From a virus, in IMG/VR virus record IMGVR_UViG_3300009103_000025, positions 1-64,000 of that record: a DNA stretch of 64,000 bases. The stretch is one strand, 5' to 3'. Position 1 is the stretch's first letter; every line of letters starts with the position of its first letter. The position numbers and the translations under genes were made by a program. The notes beneath the pieces were generated by a model. That model worked only from the letters and a program-made list of their open reading frames with translations. It searched no databases and was not told the DNA's origin. Below are positions 42,338-50,029 of this stretch, piece by piece.

Positions 42338-42352
42338 TAATATATAAGGTTT
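42338..42352 (-). promoter_or_regulatory. Promoter of the 42319 gene
   Basis: Minus strand AACCTTATATATTAA about 25 bases before the ATG at 42319. Confidence 0.6.
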
Positions 42353-42357
42353 TCTAC

Positions 42358-43206
42358 CTATTCAAACTTGGAGGTAATAACATCTAAAATGCCGTCAAGT
42401 AATTCAAATATACCAATATCATCATTAGTATAACCCTGTATTCCTCCAAAGCCATCATTACCATAGATGATTCTCATTGCCTCTCTATCTGCTACTGGAA
42501 TTCCTATGTCTGGATATTCTTGGAATGGATTCATTTGTGGGTACATTAATGATTCAACTTTTCCTCCTACAGTGTCTTCAATATAATGACCGACACCTAA
42601 AGCATGACCTAACTCATGTTTAATAATACTTGAGAGTGCATCATTTCCTATTGGTTTTGGTGTCATATCAATCTCTACATTTTTTGGTGTTTCGTCATCA
42701 CATCCTATACAGAAACTAAATTTTTGACCTACTTCTATAGATTCTAAATAAATCATAATGAAAGCCCACTGATGACCTGATTTAGAAAAATCTATTTGGG
42801 TATAACCTAATGCACTTTGGTTAGGAATATGTTGACCCATGTTAGACCTATCAAACTCTATGAAAATATTACATTGATGAAAATCAGTAACTAATTTATT
42901 GTAATGGTCTTCAAAAGGAATTAATTGTTGATGGATAACCCAGCCAGTAGGCTTGTGATGTTTTAAACCCTTTGTGTAATCATACATCGCTTCAGACCAA
43001 GCAAAAACTGCCTTATTTGCAACCTCTACATCATTCTCATGGAATCTAAATTGGAGTGTTGGTTCTGGTTCCATTATACAAACCATAGGATTGTCTTTAT
43101 GGGCTATTCCCATAGTCTCTAGTTTATCAGCGTTAGCACTGATAATCCCTGCCAATGTAATGATGCCTACTATAATAAGACCACAGGTTATCATAAATCT
43201 ATCCAT
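42358..43206 (-). CDS. Secreted matrixin-type zinc metalloprotease
   Basis: A 282-residue protein with an N-terminal signal or anchor helix (MITCGLIIVGIITLAGIISANA). The catalytic motif HELGHALGVGH (197-207) has the three zinc-binding histidines and glutamate of metzincins, and Met221 (ESLMYP) fits the Met-turn, so it is a probable active matrixin. Cys166 and Cys169 may form a disulfide. Related enzymes are found in ammonia-oxidising archaea (from memory), suggesting host origin. Acting outside the membrane it could cut surface-layer protein during entry or release. It shares a TATA box with the divergent gene at 43257. Confidence 0.8.
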   Translation of the reverse strand: MDRFMITCGLIIVGIITLAGIISANADKLETMGIAHKDNPMVCIMEPEPTLQFRFHENDVEVANKAVFAWSEAMYDYTKGLKHHKPTGWVIHQQLIPFEDHYNKLVTDFHQCNIFIEFDRSNMGQHIPNQSALGYTQIDFSKSGHQWAFIMIYLESIEVGQKFSFCIGCDDETPKNVEIDMTPKPIGNDALSSIIKHELGHALGVGHYIEDTVGGKVESLMYPQMNPFQEYPDIGIPVADREAMRIIYGNDGFGGIQGYTNDDIGIFELLDGILDVITSKFE

Positions 43207-43224
43207 ATTATTTTCCAGTTAGTA

Positions 43225-43241
43225 ACCCTTATATATTTAAC
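43225..43241. promoter_or_regulatory. Shared TATA box of divergent pair (matrixin / 43257)
   Basis: CCCTTATATATTTAA. Its centre (about 43232) is 26 bases from the minus-strand ATG at 43206 and 25 bases from the plus-strand ATG at 43257. GTTAGTAA precedes it on the plus strand. Confidence 0.6.
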
Positions 43242-43256
43242 CGTTATATGACTTCT

Positions 43257-43670
43257 ATGGGAACAAAAATCAAAGCAAAATTTGATGGAAACTGTAAGAT
43301 ATGTGGAAACCAGTGGGCTGTAGGAGATGAGATATGTTATCAAAAAACACCTAAAGCCATATGTGTTGACCTAGAATGTTTCTCTCAACAGGGAGGAAGT
43401 CTTAGTACACCAAGAACTGGTAGTGGATTCGGTAATCCAGCAAACATAATAATCACAAAAGTTCCAGAGGTTCAGATTTCTGAGGACACTAAGATTATTG
43501 GAGGTTTGTGGAAACAATATTTTAGAGAGGCTCATGAGCTAACAAAACAAGTTTATCCACAAGAGGATGTTAACAGTGATAGATTTGGTATGATTAGACA
43601 AACAGTATTAAATCAACTAGTTCACTTAGCTGGTGTCGTTGTTGCAAAAGCAAACGGTACTTCTGAGTAG
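43257..43670 (+). CDS. Zinc-ribbon protein, possible DNA-metabolism factor
   Basis: I choose the ATG at 43257 (MGTKIKAKF) because it lies at leaderless distance from the TATA box; an ATG at 43248 is only about 16 bases away. The 137-residue product begins with a zinc ribbon (CKICGNQWAVGDEICYQ...CVDLEC), a type found in small viral and archaeal DNA-repair or nuclease-accessory proteins, and ends with a helical domain. Next in the operon direction is another small gene with its own promoter. Function unknown. Confidence 0.55.
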   Translation: MGTKIKAKFDGNCKICGNQWAVGDEICYQKTPKAICVDLECFSQQGGSLSTPRTGSGFGNPANIIITKVPEVQISEDTKIIGGLWKQYFREAHELTKQVYPQEDVNSDRFGMIRQTVLNQLVHLAGVVVAKANGTSE

Positions 43671-43690
43671 TTAGTAACTCTTATATATTA
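43668..43690 (+). promoter_or_regulatory. Promoter of the 43709 gene
   Basis: AGTTAGTAACTCTTATATATT; the GTTAGTAA block overlaps the stop codon of the previous gene. TATA about 25 bases before ATG 43709. Confidence 0.7.
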
Positions 43691-43708
43691 CCTACACATA
43701 TCATAATT

Positions 43709-44044
43709 ATGCATGTATCAGAAGTTCTAGAAATAGATTCAAGTACAGGTAATTCTACTCCACTAACCGTGGGAGAGAAGATAGTCGTTCAAGGTTTCAA
43801 GATTAAACATGTTGAAGACCTTGATGCAGACGTGGCTGAAATTTCAACCACAAATGGAATGAGACATTCTTTTGGCAAGGCAATAGTCGGACAAGCAAAA
43901 TCTGATTATTGGATAAAAGCAGTAAAAGAATGTGTCAAGAAAGATGCATCAGACGGCTTAGATTGTTGGGTGGTTGAAATGGAAGCAGAAAAGACTGGCA
44001 GACCTATGTTAAGTTTAAGTATGTTCCAACCTAAAAACCACTAA
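43709..44044 (+). CDS. Hypothetical protein (possible OB-fold)
   Basis: A 111-residue beta-rich protein (KIVVQGFKIKHVEDLDADVAEISTTNGMRHSF, then WVVEMEAEKTGRPMLSLSMFQ). The strand pattern with a KxVxxxGxKI start would suit a single-stranded DNA-binding OB fold, which otherwise is missing from this replication module, but no known family is recognised. It has its own GTTAGTAA-type promoter and a T-run after its stop codon (44049-44059), suggesting strong separate expression. Confidence 0.5.
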   Translation: MHVSEVLEIDSSTGNSTPLTVGEKIVVQGFKIKHVEDLDADVAEISTTNGMRHSFGKAIVGQAKSDYWIKAVKECVKKDASDGLDCWVVEMEAEKTGRPMLSLSMFQPKNH

Positions 44045-44045
44045 C

Positions 44046-44062
44046 ATCCTTCTTTTTTTATT
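44046..44062 (+). terminator. Oligo-T terminator
   Basis: CATCCTTCTTTTTTTATT directly after the 43709 gene, an archaeal-type T-run terminator. Confidence 0.5.
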
Positions 44063-44161
44063 ATGAACCAATATAATAAACGGTATATGGTAGAGAAAAT
44101 AGAGAGACCATATCAATGGTATCTTGATTGGCTTAGAAAGAAGGGATTTACTAAAAAATGA
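44063..44161 (+). CDS. Small basic protein (32 aa)
   Basis: A 32-residue frame (MNQYNKRYMVEKIERPYQWYLDWLRKKGF...) whose stop overlaps the start of the next gene (ATGA). Amphipathic and basic. Likely translated because of the coupling; function unknown. Confidence 0.4.
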   Translation: MNQYNKRYMVEKIERPYQWYLDWLRKKGFTKK

Positions 44162-44265
44162 AATGTGATAGATGTGGAAAAGAGATGAAAAAAATGACAG
44201 TATGTCACCAAATATGTGATAATTGTGGTGCTGTTGTAGACTGTTCTGATGGAGTTTTTGATTAA
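44158..44265 (+). CDS. Small zinc-ribbon protein
   Basis: A 35-residue protein with CDRC and CDNC pairs plus C13 and H14 (VCHQIC), forming a probable ribbon. ATGA overlap upstream and TAATG overlap downstream. Confidence 0.55.
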   Translation: MKCDRCGKEMKKMTVCHQICDNCGAVVDCSDGVFD

Positions 44266-44573
44266 TGGTTAAATTTGAACAATTACCTAATGGAAAATGG
44301 AAGCCTATTAAAGAATATAAGCCTACCTATAAAGATGGTAAGAGAAAATACCATTGGGATGACCCAATCTATCAGAAAAAAGTGCAAAAAGCATTAGCGT
44401 CGATACAAAAAGAATGTCAGTTTTGTGGGGAGTATACACTAGCAGACCCATGCATACATCACCTACCTGATGGTTATAAAAATGATATGAGACGCAGAGC
44501 ATATTATAAAAAACTAAAAGCTGAAAGAAATTCTGTAATTGAAGAAACAACAAAAGCAGATACACTTGATTAA
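44265..44573 (+). CDS. HNH-like/zinc protein
   Basis: A 102-residue basic protein with an N-terminal PNGKWKPIKEYKPTYKDGKRKYH segment, CQFCG, and then DPCIHHLPDGYKND. The C-x2-C followed by I-H-H-L-P resembles the first half of an HNH endonuclease motif, though a second cysteine pair is not seen. It could be a small nuclease or an inactive relative. Last gene before the MCM/phosphoesterase promoter region. Confidence 0.45.
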   Translation: MVKFEQLPNGKWKPIKEYKPTYKDGKRKYHWDDPIYQKKVQKALASIQKECQFCGEYTLADPCIHHLPDGYKNDMRRRAYYKKLKAERNSVIEETTKADTLD

Positions 44574-44579
44574 AAAACG

Positions 44580-44610
44580 CCTTAACTAAGGTTAGTAATG
44601 CTTATAAGTA
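44580..44610 (+). promoter_or_regulatory. Promoter and inverted repeat before the phosphoesterase gene
   Basis: CCTTAACTAAGG (44580-44591, a 5-base inverted repeat) joins directly to GTTAGTAATGCTTATAAGTA. The TATA box is about 33 bases before ATG 44638. The word CTTAACTAAG recurs at 46039 before the MCM operon. Confidence 0.6.
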
Positions 44611-44637
44611 AGGATATCGCAGTCTAAGTAACGAAAA

Positions 44638-45486
44638 ATGTTTAGCAAAAAAGTGATAATTGACCTTCATGACTTAGGGTTGAAGATGGATTCTATAATC
44701 CACGTTGAACCATTAGGAGATGAACATTTTGGTCATGTCGGAACTGACATGGACTTAATTAAAAAGGCAATTAAAAGAATATCAAATGCAAAAAACAGAT
44801 TCACCGTTTTCATGGGTGACCAACTGGATGCAATTAATATCTATGATAAGAGGTATAATCCAGACTCAGTTTTAACTCATGAAATTGATGACCAAAGACA
44901 AAACTGGCAAGACGCACATGAGCCTCTATTTGAAATTCAAAGAGAGATTCGAAAAAAATACAAACAGTTTGAATATCCAATTACTAAAAACGAGAAAATA
45001 CTAGGATTACTACATGGTAATCATGAGTATAAAATAAGAGAGCTTAATAGAACATATATTGAGAACCTTATGTGTAGACCAAATGGTATAGACTTCTTAG
45101 GAAGTAGAGCCACAATCGGTATATCAGTACAATGGAAAGGTAAAGTTCTAAACGAATGGACTATAGCATTAATGCATGGTTCTGGAGGAGGACAGCCTGA
45201 AACAATGTTACGTGATATGAAGAAAAATTGGTATTCAGATGTATTCCTTTGTGGACATCTTCACCAGAAGAGATACCACACGGAAATTGTAAATGACTTC
45301 AACTGGGAGACTGGCAAATGTGAAGAACGCTCAATTCACTTAGCAAATACTGGTTCTTTCCAATCAACTACAACTGACGGAGTAGATGGATATATGGATA
45401 GAAAGAATGGTCTCGTAGGAGGTCAAACAGGCACAATTACTATCTCATTTGAGGGATATTCTGGAAAGGTGAGTGGTCATATATGA
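44638..45486 (+). CDS. Calcineurin-like metallophosphoesterase
   Basis: A 282-residue protein with the five metal-binding motifs of the family in order: GDEHFGH (27-33), GDQLD (60-64), GNHE (about 124), ALMHGSGGG and CGHLHQK. The histidine/aspartate set would hold two metal ions. Members next to replication genes are often Mre11-type or other nucleases or phosphodiesterases. It overlaps the following winged-helix-like gene by four bases and precedes MCM and RadA, so a role in DNA processing is plausible. Confidence 0.8.
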   Translation: MFSKKVIIDLHDLGLKMDSIIHVEPLGDEHFGHVGTDMDLIKKAIKRISNAKNRFTVFMGDQLDAINIYDKRYNPDSVLTHEIDDQRQNWQDAHEPLFEIQREIRKKYKQFEYPITKNEKILGLLHGNHEYKIRELNRTYIENLMCRPNGIDFLGSRATIGISVQWKGKVLNEWTIALMHGSGGGQPETMLRDMKKNWYSDVFLCGHLHQKRYHTEIVNDFNWETGKCEERSIHLANTGSFQSTTTDGVDGYMDRKNGLVGGQTGTITISFEGYSGKVSGHI

Positions 45487-45770
45487 GACGTGCACAACGT
45501 AACAACCAAGGTCAACAATTAGTTGATAAGGATGATGATTCACCAAAAATACCAGCATATGAGAGAGTTAGAAGGTCAGTTATAGATGTTATAGAAGAGT
45601 CTGGTGATTATGGTATGACTGCTGGAGACTTGTATAAGTCTTGTTCAGAGATAGATGCCAGAAGAATCAGAGAGGCTGTACAGTCTTTAAAAGGTCGTGA
45701 GGAGATTTTCGGTGAGAAGTGTCGATGTGGTTGCGCAACTATCTACAGACTTAAAAAATATGACAGATAG
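45483..45770 (+). CDS. Winged-helix-like DNA-binding protein
   Basis: A 95-residue protein; residues 25-75 have a winged-helix pattern (VRRSVIDVIEESGDYGMTAGDLYKSCSEIDARRIREAVQSLKGREEIFG), followed by CRCGC, a possible metal site, and a strand TIYRLKKY. Overlaps the phosphoesterase stop by four bases (ATGA). Probably a regulator or a DNA-binding partner of the phosphoesterase. Confidence 0.6.
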   Translation: MRRAQRNNQGQQLVDKDDDSPKIPAYERVRRSVIDVIEESGDYGMTAGDLYKSCSEIDARRIREAVQSLKGREEIFGEKCRCGCATIYRLKKYDR

Positions 45771-45807
45771 TCAGCGAACCCAATCCTATTTTTTATAAAT
45801 GAGTGTT

Positions 45808-45823
45808 AGCAAAAGTTAAATAC
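45808..45823 (+). promoter_or_regulatory. Promoter of the 45844 gene
   Basis: GTTAGCAAAAGTTAAATAC, a weaker version of the GTTAGTAA motif with TTAAATA about 25 bases before ATG 45844. Confidence 0.45.
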
Positions 45824-45843
45824 TCTCCACTCTTAGAGACTCT

Positions 45844-46047
45844 ATGTTTATCAAAATTACATGGAAAAATTCAAAAGGAGAGGACATGATGACACTCGTT
45901 GAACACACTAAAGTACAAGGTTTTATAAATGGTTTTGAAGAAAGACAGGTGGAACCATCATTAGATGTACCTGAAGAAATGACTCTTACGGAGTCTTCTA
46001 TCGGAAAACTAGAAGAAGCTTTAACTAGAGAAGAAATTCTTAACTAA
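45844..46047 (+). CDS. Small acidic hypothetical protein
   Basis: 67 residues beginning with a strand (MFIKITWKNSKGEDMMTLVEH) and ending in an acidic helix (SIGKLEEALTREEILN). It has its own promoter; its last codons form part of an inverted repeat. No family recognised. Confidence 0.5.
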   Translation: MFIKITWKNSKGEDMMTLVEHTKVQGFINGFEERQVEPSLDVPEEMTLTESSIGKLEEALTREEILN

Positions 46048-46062
46048 GTTAATTTAGTTAAG
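46039..46062. repeat. Inverted repeat before the MCM operon
   Basis: CTTAACTAA and TTAGTTAAG, perfect nine-base arms with six bases between them, overlapping the stop codon at 46045. It could be an operator or a terminator hairpin, and lies 25 bases before the MCM-operon promoter. Confidence 0.5.
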
Positions 46063-46083
46063 TTAGTTAGCTAAGTGTTAGTT

Positions 46084-46104
46084 ATGGTTAGTAAGCCTTA
46101 TATG
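46084..46104 (+). promoter_or_regulatory. Promoter of the MCM operon
   Basis: ATGGTTAGTAAGCCTTATATG, the full GTTAGTAA-type promoter, with the TATA box about 27 bases before ATG 46127. Preceded by repeated GTTAGTTA words (46058-46085). Confidence 0.7.
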
Positions 46105-46126
46105 TATCTCATACATATCATATAAT

Positions 46127-46459
46127 ATGCAATTCAAAAGATCAACTGTAACAATTTCTGTAGGTGCCAATGCTCAGAAGATTTTTGAACAGTTAGATAA
46201 AATAAGACCATCACATATGAGTATGTCATTATTCATTGCAAGTATTGCTGATGAATATGTAAAAACTCATGGTAATAATTCTAACCTTCTGGATTTTGCA
46301 GAAATGAACGTAGAAGCAAGTTTACCACTATTTTACGCACCTATACAAAAGTGGGAGGAAAAAGTAAGAACCATGTCATCTGAGGACTTTATCAAATTAC
46401 AACAGAGACATGACCAATTAGGAAATATGATTAGGACATACGAGGCACGAAAATTATGA
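46127..46459 (+). CDS. RHH-like accessory protein of the MCM operon
   Basis: A 110-residue protein starting MQFKRSTVTISVGANAQKIFEQLDK, a strand followed by helices as in ribbon-helix-helix proteins, then two longer helices. It is the first gene of the MCM operon and its stop overlaps the MCM start (ATGAG). It may regulate the operon, which carries nearby inverted repeats, or assist helicase loading. Confidence 0.5.
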   Translation: MQFKRSTVTISVGANAQKIFEQLDKIRPSHMSMSLFIASIADEYVKTHGNNSNLLDFAEMNVEASLPLFYAPIQKWEEKVRTMSSEDFIKLQQRHDQLGNMIRTYEARKL

Positions 46460-48411
46460 GTGAAACTCAATATACTGAATCAGCACAGGTTGATAGAATA
46501 AAAGAACTTCTAATGACCAATGAGTGGATTGACCAAATTGATAGGTTAAGACCTACTGATAGCCTAACCATAGATGTATCTGACCCTAAATGGGTAGATA
46601 TTTTCCTTTATGATGAGGGAGGTTTTACCGATTTTGCAAGAAGAGCAATTCAAGAAATTCTTCAGCAAAAACACGTAGGTATAGACATCTCAAAAACATT
46701 TGGTAGATTAAAAATCAGATTAGCATCTGAGAAATTAATTCCTATGGAGGAAATTAACTCTAAGAAAGAGGGTGAAAGTGTATCTTTCACATGTAATATA
46801 ATTGGAACCGATGCACCAAAAACATTTGTCAAAGAGGCTGATGTTATGTGTGACCAGTGTTTCACTGTAGAGCATGTTAAGGCTGGATTTGATAGGATTT
46901 TACCTACATTAATGTGTATGAATCCATCATGTAAAGGCAATAGAATGGATGTTCAAAAAACTGGCTTAGTAACAGAAGATATCCAAACACTCATTCTTCA
47001 ACAACCATTAGAAAATGCAACTAAGAACTCACCAATAACATTCTATGGTAAAGTGACAGCAGACCAAGTAGGAACTTCATTTGTAGGTCAACGTAAGAAT
47101 ATAATTGGCATATTCAGAAGTATTATTGACCCAAAGAAAGATGAAAATGAGGTATTAATTGATGTGTTATCAATAACTGATGTTGATGATGTAGAGGAAA
47201 TAGTTCCTACTCAAGCAGAAGAGGAACAAATTAAGAAGGATGTCAAAGATGAAGACTTTGTTGAGAAACTAAAAAACAGTTTTGCACCTCATATTTACGG
47301 ATATGATGACATTAAACTGTCATGTATACTCCAATTACTGGGGGGTGTACCATCAAAGAAACGTGCAGATATTAACATCCTATTAGTGGGTGACCCATCA
47401 ATGGCAAAATCTGAGCTATTGAAATATGGTAATCTGGTAACCCAGAAATCAATATACACATCTGGTAAAGGAACTACCAGTGCTGGTCTAACAATCGGTA
47501 TGGTAAAATTACATGATGGTAGAATGATAGCACAGGCTGGTGTTTTACCACTTTGTAATAACGGTCATGCATTTATTGATGAGTTTGACAAAATGAATAA
47601 AGATGATAGAAGTTCAATGCATGAGGCAATGGAACAGCAAACAGTATCAATAGCAAAAGCTGGTGTCACAATGACATTAGATGCAAAGGCATCAATTCTG
47701 GCAGCTGCAAACCCAAAGTTTGGTACTTATGATAGTAATCTATCATTAATGGATAACATAAACATACCAAGTCCATTACTATCTAGATTTGATTTAATCT
47801 GGCTAATAAAAGACAAAGTAAGTTTAGTCGAAGACAATGCAAAAGCAAATCACATATTAGATGGATTTGCATCAAACGAACCAGATAAATCATGTAGATT
47901 TACTGAGAGACAATTAACAGCATTTGTTAATATGGCAAAAAAATGTACACCAGAACTCACAAGAGAAGTTCGTGATGAAATTGTCAGAATATATGAGAAA
48001 CTAAGGCAAGCATCAAACGAGCAATTCACTGTAGGAATAAGACAGTTAGAGGCTTTGGTTAGACTTTCTATGGCTCATGCAAAAATGAGATTGAAAGATA
48101 AGGTAGAAATAGAAGATATAACAGCAGTCCGTGATTTGTTAGTATCAATGTATGCACACTTTGACATAGATATATCACAAGGAGGTTCACAAGCTAAATT
48201 GTTTACCACTGGTACTATGACAAAAGAACAGAAATATCATACATTATGGTCTGAGTGCGCAGATAAAAACGGAAAGGTTAAATTGCAAGACTTTATGAAA
48301 AAGTTAGAGGAGAATGGATTATCAAACCTTGAAGCAGTTAAACTATTTCATAGATGGGAGAACACAAACACAATAAAGTTGATGGCAGATGGCACGTACA
48401 AAAAAACCTGA
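46456..48411 (+). CDS. mcm: MCM replicative helicase
   Basis: A 651-residue, almost full-length archaeal-type MCM. N-terminal domain with a zinc site (C132, C135, C154, C159) and beta-hairpin region; AAA+ domain with Walker A GDPSMAKSE (312-320), Walker B HAFIDEFDKM (371-380), sensor 1 in ILAAANPKFG, arginine finger in PLLSRFDLIW (about 434), and a C-terminal winged-helix part. All key residues are present, so it should unwind viral DNA as a hexamer. It overlaps the previous gene by four bases and the RadA promoter begins right after its stop. Confidence 0.93.
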   Translation: MSETQYTESAQVDRIKELLMTNEWIDQIDRLRPTDSLTIDVSDPKWVDIFLYDEGGFTDFARRAIQEILQQKHVGIDISKTFGRLKIRLASEKLIPMEEINSKKEGESVSFTCNIIGTDAPKTFVKEADVMCDQCFTVEHVKAGFDRILPTLMCMNPSCKGNRMDVQKTGLVTEDIQTLILQQPLENATKNSPITFYGKVTADQVGTSFVGQRKNIIGIFRSIIDPKKDENEVLIDVLSITDVDDVEEIVPTQAEEEQIKKDVKDEDFVEKLKNSFAPHIYGYDDIKLSCILQLLGGVPSKKRADINILLVGDPSMAKSELLKYGNLVTQKSIYTSGKGTTSAGLTIGMVKLHDGRMIAQAGVLPLCNNGHAFIDEFDKMNKDDRSSMHEAMEQQTVSIAKAGVTMTLDAKASILAAANPKFGTYDSNLSLMDNINIPSPLLSRFDLIWLIKDKVSLVEDNAKANHILDGFASNEPDKSCRFTERQLTAFVNMAKKCTPELTREVRDEIVRIYEKLRQASNEQFTVGIRQLEALVRLSMAHAKMRLKDKVEIEDITAVRDLLVSMYAHFDIDISQGGSQAKLFTTGTMTKEQKYHTLWSECADKNGKVKLQDFMKKLEENGLSNLEAVKLFHRWENTNTIKLMADGTYKKT

Positions 48412-48413
48412 TA

Positions 48414-48430
48414 GCAACCCTTATAAGGTA
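48414..48430 (+). promoter_or_regulatory. Promoter of radA
   Basis: AGCAACCCTTATAAGG right after the MCM stop codon, resembling the GTTAGTAACCCTTATA promoter at 43225. It is about 26 bases before the ATG at 48449, which also has GGAG upstream. Confidence 0.5.
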
Positions 48431-48448
48431 GATGATGATAAGGAGAAT

Positions 48449-49456
48449 ATGTCTGGGGTCGAGGAAATAGCAAAAGCTGACGCTCAAGAAGAGCAAGTAC
48501 TTGACCTAGGCATCTCTCAACTAGATGGTGTCGGAGCTGTCACAGCTAAGAAACTAACTGACTTTGGCGTATCATCTCTAATTGATATCTGTATTAGGGG
48601 AGGTAGAGAAATATCTGAAATTACAGGTGTTGCAAAATCCAAAGCAGATGGTTGGGTTTTTAATGCTCAGAAAATATTAGAAGAGAACAATCTAATAAGA
48701 AAATCTGACATGGATGTAATAGATTTAATGGAATATCAGGCAAATTACCCTACCTTAGAAACCAAATGTACTGCAATAGATGAGTTATTTGGAGGAGGAG
48801 TAAAGCCAGAATGTACATATGAAGTATATGGAGAATTCGGTTCTGGTAAAACACAATTCTGTAATACACTCACATCTCAAGCAATAAATGATGGTGAGAA
48901 TGTAGTATGGATTGATTGTGAAGATACTTTCAGACCTACAAGAATATTAGAAATAATGAAAGCAAGAGAATATGTTGAAACAAGAGAGGATATGGAAAAG
49001 GCATTAGGTCGTATACAATATTATTATACTCCAAATACTGAGCAACTTCTAGGAACTATTAATGCATTATCAAAAATAATGGAGGAAAAAAGACCAAGAT
49101 TGGTAATCATAGATGGTGCTATAGGACAATTTAGGGAGGAATATCTAGGTAGAGGAACTCTAGCAGATAGGCAAAACCAAATTGCAAGACTAATGACTCA
49201 TATCAAAAACATATCATATTATTTTAGAACAACTGTTATCTACACAAATCAAGTACAAACAGACCCATCAGTTATGTTTGGAGACCCAGTAAAACCTATT
49301 GGGGGTAATGTTGTAGGTCATGCAGCTACTTATCGTATTTATTTTAAGAAATCAGGCAAAAAAAGAATAGCAAGAATGGTTGATTCACCAGAACATCCAC
49401 AAGCAGATGCAGAATTTGCCCTCACAGAGAAGGGTATTGAAGACAAAGAAGATTAA
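48449..49456 (+). CDS. radA: RadA/Rad51-family recombinase
   Basis: The product from the preferred start (MSGVEEIAK) is 335 residues; an in-frame start at 48389 inside MCM would add 20. It has an N-terminal helix-hairpin-helix domain (LDGVGAVTAKKLTDFGV), Walker A GEFGSGKT, a Walker B region LVIIDGAIGQFREEYLGRGTLADRQ, and L2/C-terminal strands (PIGGNVVGHAATYRIYF, RMVDSPEHPQADAEFALTEKGIED) as in archaeal RadA. The Walker B strand normally reads LLIVDS; here IIDGA. It would pair homologous strands for recombination-dependent replication or repair of concatemers. Confidence 0.9.
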   Translation: MSGVEEIAKADAQEEQVLDLGISQLDGVGAVTAKKLTDFGVSSLIDICIRGGREISEITGVAKSKADGWVFNAQKILEENNLIRKSDMDVIDLMEYQANYPTLETKCTAIDELFGGGVKPECTYEVYGEFGSGKTQFCNTLTSQAINDGENVVWIDCEDTFRPTRILEIMKAREYVETREDMEKALGRIQYYYTPNTEQLLGTINALSKIMEEKRPRLVIIDGAIGQFREEYLGRGTLADRQNQIARLMTHIKNISYYFRTTVIYTNQVQTDPSVMFGDPVKPIGGNVVGHAATYRIYFKKSGKKRIARMVDSPEHPQADAEFALTEKGIEDKED

Positions 49457-49465
49457 ATACTATGT

Positions 49466-49543
49466 ATGCCTAACCATAATGTGTGGCTAGAGCATGATTA
49501 TAAACATACAACACCATGTGAAAACATGCCAAGGTTTAACTAA
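49466..49543 (+). CDS. Possible micro-protein (25 aa)
   Basis: A 25-residue frame (MPNHNVWLEHDYKHTTPCENMPRFN) between radA and the next gene. It has no clear promoter and could be spurious. The rest of 49457-49597 is AT-rich with a T-run at 49571-49579 that could end the radA transcript. Confidence 0.25.
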   Translation: MPNHNVWLEHDYKHTTPCENMPRFN

Positions 49544-49597
49544 TCGTTTCCCTGCATTGATGCCACATTATTTTTTCTTTGGGGGTAATTAAACATT

Positions 49598-50029
49598 ATG
49601 AACCCAAGAGAAAGAATGAGACAATCTAACAGACGAGCTGTAAACCATCTTTTATCCAAAGGATATGATGATATCTGGTTGAAACCACATGGTAGAAGAC
49701 AAGATTTAGTATATACTTTAGGTGAATGGTATAGAGCACTTGACTTATGGAATCTATTTGATGGAATATGTTTTGACCCACTCGGTAATATAGTCCTAAT
49801 TCAAATAAAAACAAATGCATGGGCTCAAGCAAAACCAATAACAGATTTCTTAGCAAACAAAAACAACCTTAAAGCATTAGTTATAAATGTAAAGGTTACA
49901 GGTAAAAAATGGGAGGTACTTATTAGAGAATATGAATCCAATAATAGGAAAAGGCGAAAAAACTGCTCTCTCCGTCGTAACAGAATTGTTCGGAGAAAAC
50001 GCATATTATCTAACACAGGTACCGTTTAA
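49598..50029 (+). CDS. PD-(D/E)XK nuclease-like protein (resolvase-like)
   Basis: A 143-residue protein with a basic N-terminus (NPRERMRQSNRRAVNHLLSKG) and a core DLWNLFDGICFDPLGNIVLIQIKTN, i.e. an acidic residue before a strand ending in Q-x-K, as in VRR-NUC and Holliday-junction-resolvase-like folds. The expected lysine and glutamine are there. It ends with a very basic tail (NNRKRRKNCSLRRNRIVRRKR) that overlaps the next gene in another frame. Probably a DNA-cleaving enzyme acting with RadA. Confidence 0.55.
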   Translation: MNPRERMRQSNRRAVNHLLSKGYDDIWLKPHGRRQDLVYTLGEWYRALDLWNLFDGICFDPLGNIVLIQIKTNAWAQAKPITDFLANKNNLKALVINVKVTGKKWEVLIREYESNNRKRRKNCSLRRNRIVRRKRILSNTGTV

